The notes under the pieces: generated by a model
Databases searched by the model: none
Told to the model about the DNA's origin: nothing
What the model saw: the letters and a program-made list of their open reading frames with translations, nothing else
NCBI GenBank assembly: GCA_947452675.1
Contig: CANGDL010000008.1
Location: 1 to 64,000 of the forward strand
Direction: 5' to 3'
DNA length: 64,000 nucleotides
DNA from: Microbacteriaceae bacterium
GTDB taxonomy: Bacteria; Actinomycetota; Actinomycetes; Actinomycetales; Microbacteriaceae
In this document: positions 57,836-64,000 of the stretch, piece after piece
Position numbering within the stretch: position 1 is the stretch's first letter
Layout: the number at the start of each line of letters is the position of its first letter
Made by a program: the position numbers and the translations under genes

Positions 57836-60800
57836 TTAGGGCTTGCGAATCACCAAGATGAAACTCGGCCGCTCGGCCTTCGAATTTGGCGGCAGAACCT
57901 CCGCCCGAATAATGACCTTGACTAACAACCCCGCTGCGCGCAGTTGACCATTGAGGGCTCGGATCTCGGCGCTCAACAGGCTTCGCAACGTTGTCTGTGC
58001 AAGCTTGGATGAGTTTCTCGCCAAACGAAGACTTACGCGATAACCTCCGGCATCTTGCTTGACCATCGTCTTGAGCGCCTGCAGCTGAGCCTGATTTAGA
58101 AGTTTCACTTTTGGTCTGCCGCCAAACACTTGAACTTGCCACAGATTGAGACTGAGTGGAACGAAGGCCTTTTGGCCAAGTGCGGTTGCCGGAGGGCTTT
58201 CGCCTGCTGCGTTTCTGGCCTTGACGCTCACTTGAAGCAATTGGCCGGGTTGCAAACCGGTCAAGCGACAGCGGAGAGTTTTGCTGGTGCATTCAGAGCC
58301 CGATGGCGTTGTCACTCGATAATCAAAGATTGGTGAGCCTCCGTCGCTAGCCGGCGCCAGCCAAGAGACCTCGGCGCCTCTCCAAAGAGGAACCGCGACT
58401 ACGCCGGTTGGTGCATCGGGAGCCGAACCAAGTGTCGGGGTTGGGGTTGGGCTCGAGGTTGGGCTCGGGGTGCCACCTGATCCACCTGATCCATCTGAAT
58501 TCACCGACGGTTCAACATATGAAATTGTGATCCGCCCGTTCGCGTTCTGGCCGGCCACAAATGAATAGGCCGAATATCCCGAAGTTAAGGTTGAAACACC
58601 TGCGGTTGAGTTTTGCCCTGGAGCTGAGGCGAGCGGGCAGTAGTCCTGGGCACCACAGGGGAGGTTCATGTCATAGCCCCCGATTGCACCGCCAACTGCT
58701 CCTCCACCGCCACCGCCGTCGCCACCACCATCCGAAGGCCAGTCGAAGTAATCGGGGAAAGTGTAAGACCACAGACCCAGACCAGACTGGCCATTCGTGG
58801 TCGACAAATCGGTGCGAGCAGAATGCGCTGCCAGACCGATTTTGCCCGGATATTGATCGCTCGAACCCGAAGAACCAGCCGAACCTCCGGCCACCAGAGT
58901 TGCGACCCCCGCAGGGTTCGAGCCGTCACCAACCTGAATCACCGATGCGGCACCACCGGCACCGCCATAACCTGAACAGCCATCGATTCCGGGTGAGCCA
59001 CCATTGCCGCCTGAAAAGCCACCTAGCGGATTCATGCCACCCTTTGCCACTCGGCTATCGAGGGCGATTCGATCGCTGCCACTAAGGCAATCGCTCGGTG
59101 CATCGCCGGCGGCCTCCCCCACTCCAAGCGTTAAAACCTGACCGGGCACCACAGCGATGGTGCCCTGAACCACGCCCTTGAACCCTGAACGATCCGGCCG
59201 CGAAGAGCCATTATCTAAGCCTCCTTGGCTACCTTCGGCACCTTGAATCTGGACGCTCAACTGAGTCACACCAGCCGGCACCGTAAAGTGCTCCGCCGCA
59301 TAAGGGTTGCCGAATAACAAAGTTCTGACCCCGGCCGAGTTGGTTGCCACCAACCCAAACAGCACCGCGGCGCGTGCGTTGAACCTGGCCAAAAGAGCTG
59401 CCTTAGCGTTAGAAGCCGGCACTGCCAGGATGCGTTGCCGAACATCCTTTGCCAAAGCCCCACCAGATTCGAAGGAACCCACCGAATTGGTGGCGGACTG
59501 CAACGCAACACGAGCACGCAGGTCATTCAAAAACGTCGATTGGGGTGCCGCCTGGTTGGCAAAACCATCCACCACCGCCGTCGCCGCACTTTCGTCCAGC
59601 GAACCGCCCTCAAATTGTTCCACCGCGTTTTCGGCGAGGATGCCTGAATCCGCTGTTCCAGAAGGAATCTGATCGGCCGGCAGTGCGCGATAGGCTGCGA
59701 TCGCCAGGTTCCAATCACGACCCGTGCCCGAATATTTCGCGGTCAAAAGCTTCATTTGAAAGAGTTGCGCGGCAGTCAACTGACCGTTGTTCCTCAAGCT
59801 CAGGCGAACGCCTACCGAGCCGGAGGCATCCCGGTCTAAGGTTGCGGTGGCTTGGCTTTGCAGAACATCGAAGGCATTGCTCGGGCCGTGGTGAGCCACC
59901 CAGTTGATGTTGATGTCGGTGGTCGAAGAAGTAAGCGCGGTTGTGGAGGTGGCCTCAAGTTTGCAATCACTGGTTAGGCTGACGCCGATCGGTAGAGGTG
60001 TGCTCGACGAAAGTTGGCAACTGAGCGTTGTGTTCACTGGCGAGTCATACTGGTCACCGAAGGCGCTGACCGAGAAACCACTGCCATCGATCTCTTGAGT
60101 GGTAGCCAATCGCATGCCAGAGTCACCGAGTTGGCGAAGGCGAACTAAGCCACTGTGAACACCGTCAACCGATTGCAACGCAACCGACTCGTTGAGATTC
60201 TTGTTCATGATGTAGCCCATCCGTGAAGGTGGGTTGGCCCCCGCCGGGTTTCGCGGGTCCCGGCAGTTATGCAGTTCGAGGGCAACGAATGGCAGGCCGA
60301 TGAAATCCTTTCCGCCATCGATGTGGTTGCAATCGATCTGATACGGAGTTACCTGGTCAAACTGCCCCGGATTTAGGCCGAGCGATGGTGCACCTCGAGG
60401 TTGCACCTGAGTGTAGGTGCCCGATTGCCAAACTGCGCCAGGGTCCAAGTGGGCAGGGTTGCCCTCAAAATAGAGCACGTTATTGCCGGTGGCGGCCACC
60501 GCATAGGCATCCATCGAGGTCAGGCTCGGCGGAAACACTATTGATTTGATTTCTGCACCCGCATAAAAAGCGGCGCGTTCAACGGTTTGCAGTTGACTAT
60601 TTGCCTCAAATGAAACGGAACCCTTGAAATAGAAGAACGCCCTCGACTTGATTGTGGTTACCGAAGCTGGGATGACCAGATCGCCGGTGCAAAAGTCAGC
60701 TGAAACCAGCTCATGCTGGGCGTTTATGAGGAGGCAGGAGTTATCTGTAGTTGACTCGAGAGCCAAAGCGAGCGTGACCGGCATGGTCGCCAAAGGCGCT

Positions 60801-60856
60801 GCGATTAGCGCCGATCCAGCAACCAACGAAATAATTCTTCGCCATGGCCAAGCCAA
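57836..60856 (-). CDS. Large secreted multi-domain protein with LRR-like, glycine-rich and FN3 regions (1006 aa)
   Basis: Starts TTG 60856 (GGGGTG 7 nt upstream). Signal peptide MAWPWRRIISLVAGSALIAAPLATMPVTLALA. Regions: BspA/LRR_5-like repeats (TIKSRAFFYFKGSVSFEANSQLQTVERAAFYAGAEIKSIVFPPSLTSMDAYAVAAT, about 67-123); a unique region 130-480 with a putative Ig-like segment (SAFGDQYDSPVNTTLSCQLSSSTPLPIGVSLTSDC); an Ala-rich helical stretch (~400-500); a glycine-rich region 530-780 (GVTQLSVQIQGAEGSQGG..., GGSGG and GGGGGG clusters) typical of actinobacterial secreted proteins; a Ser/Pro/Thr linker; fibronectin type III (PDAPTGVVAVPLWRGAEVSWLAPASDGGSPI, about 830-900); a C-terminal basic region. 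Likely a large surface adhesin. Upstream region carries CCCCAAATAGGGG. Confidence 0.72.
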   Translation of the reverse strand: MAWPWRRIISLVAGSALIAAPLATMPVTLALALESTTDNSCLLINAQHELVSADFCTGDLVIPASVTTIKSRAFFYFKGSVSFEANSQLQTVERAAFYAGAEIKSIVFPPSLTSMDAYAVAATGNNVLYFEGNPAHLDPGAVWQSGTYTQVQPRGAPSLGLNPGQFDQVTPYQIDCNHIDGGKDFIGLPFVALELHNCRDPRNPAGANPPSRMGYIMNKNLNESVALQSVDGVHSGLVRLRQLGDSGMRLATTQEIDGSGFSVSAFGDQYDSPVNTTLSCQLSSSTPLPIGVSLTSDCKLEATSTTALTSSTTDININWVAHHGPSNAFDVLQSQATATLDRDASGSVGVRLSLRNNGQLTAAQLFQMKLLTAKYSGTGRDWNLAIAAYRALPADQIPSGTADSGILAENAVEQFEGGSLDESAATAVVDGFANQAAPQSTFLNDLRARVALQSATNSVGSFESGGALAKDVRQRILAVPASNAKAALLARFNARAAVLFGLVATNSAGVRTLLFGNPYAAEHFTVPAGVTQLSVQIQGAEGSQGGLDNGSSRPDRSGFKGVVQGTIAVVPGQVLTLGVGEAAGDAPSDCLSGSDRIALDSRVAKGGMNPLGGFSGGNGGSPGIDGCSGYGGAGGAASVIQVGDGSNPAGVATLVAGGSAGSSGSSDQYPGKIGLAAHSARTDLSTTNGQSGLGLWSYTFPDYFDWPSDGGGDGGGGGGAVGGAIGGYDMNLPCGAQDYCPLASAPGQNSTAGVSTLTSGYSAYSFVAGQNANGRITISYVEPSVNSDGSGGSGGTPSPTSSPTPTPTLGSAPDAPTGVVAVPLWRGAEVSWLAPASDGGSPIFDYRVTTPSGSECTSKTLRCRLTGLQPGQLLQVSVKARNAAGESPPATALGQKAFVPLSLNLWQVQVFGGRPKVKLLNQAQLQALKTMVKQDAGGYRVSLRLARNSSKLAQTTLRSLLSAEIRALNGQLRAAGLLVKVIIRAEVLPPNSKAERPSFILVIRKP

Positions 60857-60924
60857 AGTTTTTCACCCCGAAACCTTGGCACAAGCCTAACCGACTGTCC
60901 CCCAAATAGGGGATTCCCGCAGTT

Positions 60925-61809
60925 TTAGCTGCGTGGACCCCTCAGGTGCGCCGCCACTAGCGCCTGATACTCTTCTTCACTCAAGTCGTCGGTCTTGCGT
61001 GCCTCTTTGCGATCAGACTTGCGCCAACGAATCAGCAACATGATGAGCAACGGCAGGTCGCCGCCTTCGGCAATCATCCAGAGGAGGTTGCCCGAAAAAT
61101 GTTGATCATTGAGCGCGCTCGGAAACCAAGCCGGAGCATTGGCGATTACCTCGGTTACGCCATCCATGACCACATTGCTGATGCTGAGCACCACCCCGGG
61201 AATTGCGTCGAGCATCAGCTCAACAAAGGCCAACATGAATTCGCCGGTGATGAACAGGCTGCTCCGATGGGTTTGGTGTGACACCAGCGGCAGCACCATG
61301 ATCAAGCCAAGGATGGGTATCGCCACGGTGATGATGTTTTCGGCGAGACCGCTGTGGCGAACCTGGCCCGCGATTGGTGTGATGAAGAACATGAAAAGCA
61401 CGAGGGCAAAAATCGGGGCAAAGATAGCGTTCGACATGAGGCGAACCGGCCAAGATTTGAGCACCCGGCGCAGCCGCTTGCGAGGCACCTGGCGCAGCAC
61501 GGTTAGCACTAAAGCGATTGGCCGACCGATCGACATAACCAATGGCACACCAAAGAGCAGCAGAGCGATTCGAGTCGTGAAGGCCCAGCGAAGATCGTGA
61601 CTGTAAGTGCCGAAGAACCCGAAGTTGACCCAAGCATAAAGACCGACACCCAAAAGTATGAACGCGGCCGTGCGCGGCATCGGCCATCGGTGACCGCGAC
61701 TTCGCAGAGCAATGACACCGGCGAGGTATAGGCCAGCGGCCAGCAAGCTGACGATTAGTGAGGTCAGGTCAAACCGATAGGTGGATAGAAAAACATCGAA
61801 GGTTGGCAC
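60925..61809 (-). CDS. Cytochrome c oxidase assembly factor CtaG-like membrane protein (294 aa)
   Basis: CtaG (Caa3_CtaG) family membrane protein with about seven helices. Hallmarks: RSRGHRWPMPRTAAFILLGVGLYAWVNFGFFGTYSHDLRWAFTTRIALLLFGVPLVMSIGRPIALVL (about residues 36-103), and MLDAIPGVVLSISN (about 200-213), the latter matching the family DxxxG motif. A cytoplasmic charged tail ends KSDRKEARKTDDLSEEEYQALV. The family assists copper delivery to cytochrome oxidase (Gram-positive type) and may have wider roles. GTG start 61809 with AAGGGG close upstream; divergent from the deacetylase by 38 bp. Confidence 0.85.
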   Translation of the reverse strand: MPTFDVFLSTYRFDLTSLIVSLLAAGLYLAGVIALRSRGHRWPMPRTAAFILLGVGLYAWVNFGFFGTYSHDLRWAFTTRIALLLFGVPLVMSIGRPIALVLTVLRQVPRKRLRRVLKSWPVRLMSNAIFAPIFALVLFMFFITPIAGQVRHSGLAENIITVAIPILGLIMVLPLVSHQTHRSSLFITGEFMLAFVELMLDAIPGVVLSISNVVMDGVTEVIANAPAWFPSALNDQHFSGNLLWMIAEGGDLPLLIMLLIRWRKSDRKEARKTDDLSEEEYQALVAAHLRGPRS

Positions 61810-61847
61810 CCCTTAACTTTGCCACCTTCGAAGGTATGTTTAGAACC

Positions 61848-62567
61848 ATGGGGTTGGAATTGGAACGACGAAGTTTCTTAGCCGCGGTTGCAACGATGGT
61901 GACTGCCGGACCGCTGCTGTTCGGCAAAGATCAGGCAGCGAGCGCCGCATCCGGTTGGCCAAAGGGTTCACTCTGGCGACTGCCGTCGGGTTCTGGTTCA
62001 ATCGCTTTGACGGTTGACGATGGGGTCAGTTACGACACCGTCTCGAAGTACATCGACTTCGTGGCTAAATACAACCACCGCCTTACCTTCTTTGTTACAA
62101 GCAGATATTCAACCTGGGCCAAGGTGCAAAACAAACTTCAGCCATTCGTGACTTCTGGGCAAATTCAACTAGGCAATCACACGGTGAACCACCCGAACCT
62201 GAACACCCTTTCGGCGAGCAAGATTCATCAAGAGTTGAATGGCTGCCAGAAGTTCATCCACGATCACTACGGGGTCGAAGCGCAGCCCTATTTCAGGCCG
62301 CCTTATGGAGACATCAACGACTATGTGGTCAAGGCGGCTGCCGACGCCGGGTTTACCAAACCGGTGCTTTGGTTAGGAAGTCTTGGTGACTCAACGCCGA
62401 CTAGTGAGGCAGCGGTGTTGAAGTTGGCTAACACCTGGCTCACCGCAGACCGAATTGTGATCGGTCACGCAAACCAACCAACCATCACCCACTTGTTTCC
62501 GCAGATCGAAGCCATTCTGGCGAAGCGTCACCTGAAGACTGTGACCCTCAGGGATGTCTTTGGATGA
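61848..62567 (+). CDS. Tat-exported polysaccharide deacetylase (239 aa)
   Basis: Carbohydrate esterase 4 family. An N-terminal twin-arginine motif ERRSFL (residues 5-10) precedes a hydrophobic segment AAVATMVTAGPLLFG, so Tat export is likely. NodB-homology motifs: IALTVDDGVSYDTVSKYIDF (Asp-Asp metal motif, about 46-65), GNHTVNHPNLNTLS (His-x-x-x-His, about 107-120), and RPPYGDINDYVVKAAADAG (about 146-164, RxPY). Deacetylates cell-wall or exopolysaccharide sugars. I choose ATG 61848; the ATG at 61836 is equally in frame but would lengthen the n-region. TATGTT lies 7 nt upstream of 61848. Confidence 0.85.
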   Translation: MGLELERRSFLAAVATMVTAGPLLFGKDQAASAASGWPKGSLWRLPSGSGSIALTVDDGVSYDTVSKYIDFVAKYNHRLTFFVTSRYSTWAKVQNKLQPFVTSGQIQLGNHTVNHPNLNTLSASKIHQELNGCQKFIHDHYGVEAQPYFRPPYGDINDYVVKAAADAGFTKPVLWLGSLGDSTPTSEAAVLKLANTWLTADRIVIGHANQPTITHLFPQIEAILAKRHLKTVTLRDVFG

Positions 62568-63249
62568 ATGTTAGACCTTTTTGCGAGAGGCAAAAAGGTC
62601 TATACGTCAAAGACGCGCGGGCTAAATCCTGTTCCATCGGAAAAGAATTATCACCGAGTAGCGATGTCCCAAGTTGCGCACCATACTTTTTAATTGCAGT
62701 CTGAACCTGTTTGGTCCCGCCTTTGAAAAGCCACTCAAGGTCCTGAAAGTGGCGCTTTTCACCCGCACGGTCGTCGAAATGAGATTCCATGGCTGCAGTT
62801 GATAGCCCCATACAGAGATCTTGCTTAGTCGTGTAACTAGTCAGACCCAGGCCCGACTGGGTTTTACGAATCAAGTTTGAGTTGAGAACTGCGTTTATGT
62901 CTTGAGGCAAACCAAAAACGAACCAGTTCTTGCCCTTATAAACTTTTCTACCACCCGTTTGAATCGGTTCATAGAGGTCGGTGTCCTCCTGAGCCGATTT
63001 AATGGAATCGAATATCTTGACAACCCTGAAGTTTGCCCGAAGGCCGGTCACGCAATAAAAACCGTTCATTCTGGCAGCGCGGTTTGGATCGGAAATGACT
63101 GGATAAACCTCGTCGCATTTCAGCAGCTTTTGGAGTTGGGTGGCAGCAGCAAGCGGCAAAAAGCCTGGATTACTGACTGATGGAATATTGGCTGTCGAAC
63201 CAGCCAATGTCAGGGAAATCGCCAAAAAGGCTTCTAAAAGCGAGGACAC
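62548..63249 (-). CDS. Secreted hypothetical protein (233 aa)
   Basis: Signal peptide at the N-terminus (MSSLLEAFLAISLTLAGSTAN) with cleavage near residue 20; the start is GTG 63249, 7 bp after the stop of the upstream gene. The mature protein has Lys/Asn/Asp-rich mixed alpha/beta content and Cys pairs (LLKCDEVYP, FYCVTGLRAN, DLCMG, PFCLS), but no known domain; ...LKCDEVYPVISDPNRAARMNGFYCV could be one disulfide-linked unit. The 3' 20 bp overlap the end of the deacetylase gene, and its coding end contains a hairpin that works as a terminator for the deacetylase. Function unknown; possibly a co-transcribed partner of the 181-aa protein upstream. Confidence 0.6.
   Translation of the reverse strand: MSSLLEAFLAISLTLAGSTANIPSVSNPGFLPLAAATQLQKLLKCDEVYPVISDPNRAARMNGFYCVTGLRANFRVVKIFDSIKSAQEDTDLYEPIQTGGRKVYKGKNWFVFGLPQDINAVLNSNLIRKTQSGLGLTSYTTKQDLCMGLSTAAMESHFDDRAGEKRHFQDLEWLFKGGTKQVQTAIKKYGAQLGTSLLGDNSFPMEQDLARASLTYRPFCLSQKGLTFIQRHP
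62574..62600. terminator. Terminator hairpin inside the 3' end of the minus-strand gene
   Basis: Perfect 11-bp stem GACCTTTTTGC/GCAAAAAGGTC around GAGAG. It starts 7 nt after the deacetylase stop and lies within the last codons of the convergent gene. Confidence 0.75.
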
Positions 63250-63256
63250 GACTACT

Positions 63257-63802
63257 TCAGTACCAATAAAGAGGCACTATTAGACCCGAAAGGGATTGGA
63301 ACTTCATCTTTGGGTAAGCGGCGACTTGCCCCCAGGCGACTTGTGTGGCTCCCGAATCACCGCAAGTTAGGCGAACCCAGATCGGCACTTGATCGGCCCT
63401 AAAACCATAACCTTGCGCACAGGCCAAGGAACTAGAACCTGGGCTCACATACCATTGGTAGTTCTTGGTTGCCTTCGAATTAGTACCCCAGTATGAACAG
63501 GCAAACCATCGGTACTCCCCAGACCAACCAAACCCAAGCGGTGTGACTGCAGAAATCAGGTAACTGCAAGGGCCTAAGTCTTTGGTGGATTTAGATCCAT
63601 CCGAATTCACATGAGGACCGTTCAAATCAACATTTCCAATGACCGTTGGCTCCTGTGGTGAAGTAGGTTTCTCTTCAGCAGTAGCAGGATTCACCCCAAC
63701 TAAGAAGAGCCCTGCCGTTGCCATCAAAGCGGTGCTGAATTTGAGAATCTTGCGACCTGACTGCGAAATTTCGGATGGCCGACGACTTGGCTGTTTGTTC
63801 AT
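63257..63802 (-). CDS. Secreted hypothetical protein (181 aa)
   Basis: N-terminus MNKQPSRRPSEISQSGRKIL then a hydrophobic segment FSTALMATAGLFLVGV and ATAEE cleavage region (about residue 43): a long n-region with basic residues, so a Sec signal of the long type. Mature region contains aromatic-rich strands (FGWSGEYRWFACSYWGTNS, NYQWYVSP) and two to four Cys (GPCSYL, ACSYWG, LACAQG, LTCGDS), suggesting a small beta-rich disulfide-stabilised extracellular domain. No family recognised. ATG 63802 is preceded by a G-rich RBS (GGGGAAAAT). The upstream region has GGACAGAATATTATGTCC (63890-63907). Followed by the 233-aa secreted protein gene with a 7-bp gap. Confidence 0.62.
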   Translation of the reverse strand: MNKQPSRRPSEISQSGRKILKFSTALMATAGLFLVGVNPATAEEKPTSPQEPTVIGNVDLNGPHVNSDGSKSTKDLGPCSYLISAVTPLGFGWSGEYRWFACSYWGTNSKATKNYQWYVSPGSSSLACAQGYGFRADQVPIWVRLTCGDSGATQVAWGQVAAYPKMKFQSLSGLIVPLYWY

Positions 63803-63889
63803 GATTTTCCCCGCTTCTAATTTCGATTCCCCTAACCATTAGGCTATTGGGCTCGATAAAGCGAAACAAGGGGATAACCCCAGAACGGT

Positions 63890-63907
63890 GGACAGAATAT
63901 TATGTCC
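63890..63907. promoter_or_regulatory. GGACA-N8-TGTCC inverted repeat upstream of the last secreted-protein pair
   Basis: Arms GGACA (63890-63894) and TGTCC (63903-63907), 8 bases apart, 88 bp before the ATG of the 181-aa gene; half-sites resemble the surface-protein boxes. Nothing else was recognised in 63908-64000. Confidence 0.35.
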
Positions 63908-64000
63908 GAGGCGAACTAACTTGTGGAAAGCCTTCCGGCCAGGAAACTAGCCGGCGAGGTGCTGGCTAAATAGACCCAGCCGCGTGGAGCGCTAGCTTCG

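Noticed and set aside
61758-61847. N-terminal extension of the deacetylase from 61758
   Set aside because: Overlaps the divergent CtaG start and would hide the Tat signal; starts at 61836/61848 fit.

Overview
The window is a chromosomal segment of a small-genome, moderate-GC actinobacterium. NucS (the actinobacterial/archaeal mismatch endonuclease), a BioQ-like TetR regulator facing bioYMN, many start codons placed about 6 nt behind a TANNNT -10 box, and dense gene packing all fit Actinomycetota. My best inference is a freshwater Microbacteriaceae lineage of the Luna/Rhodoluna/Aquiluna type; that placement is inferred from gene style, not measured.

Layout. 1-11.4 kb: 5' end of rpoB, small hypothetical genes, an amidase, tRNA-Ser(CGA), a CDF metal exporter, a HAD phosphatase with tadA, upp, a Fic-like remnant, a winged-helix regulator with a uridine-kinase-like P-loop protein, DedA, a previously easy-to-miss 26-residue cysteine-rich metallothionein-like peptide, and a nitroreductase. 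11.5-22.3 kb: a DMT transporter, then a nine-gene minus-strand operon that reads as a complete CMP-legionaminic acid pathway (legB, legC, legG, legI, legH-like, ptmE-like, legF) followed by two paralogous glycosyltransferase-like proteins that are the obvious candidates to place the sugar on the cell surface. 22.3-25.5 kb: glutamine amidotransferase, a variant Nramp transporter, nucS and a DUF1003-like membrane protein.

25.6-35.3 kb is the most distinctive part: two large paralogous secreted, Thr/Ala/Val-rich surface (S-layer-like) proteins with a nearly identical C-terminal domain flank a GAF-LuxR regulator; both have a shared ~100-nt 5' leader containing a covarying hairpin, and both have pairs of GTCCGGAC-type palindromes spaced 21 bp. 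Next to them lie a sigma-70-family protein fused through a transmembrane helix to a Ser/Pro-rich linker and an extracytoplasmic domain, and another secreted protein. This looks like a dedicated cell-surface regulatory locus.

35.4-44.5 kb: a candidate structured small RNA with terminator, a CDP-glycerol-transferase-like protein, a DUF3048 lipoprotein, an SRPBCC protein, a GH13 alpha-glucosidase, a secreted Ala/Lys-rich protein, a two-component system and a membrane-anchored collagen-like protein. 44.5-52.9 kb: a luciferase-like oxidoreductase, a Phd/PIN toxin-antitoxin pair, a nitroreductase, and an operon of polar amino-acid ABC transporter plus GNAT plus an N-succinylamino-acid-racemase/OSBS-type enzyme, which together suggest D-amino-acid salvage; then rlmN. 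53-64 kb: sucrose phosphorylase under a LacI-type operator, the biotin ECF transporter bioYMN with divergent bioQ-like regulator and operator, an inositol-monophosphatase-like enzyme, a 1006-residue secreted repeat protein, a CtaG-like protein, a Tat-exported polysaccharide deacetylase and two small secreted proteins.
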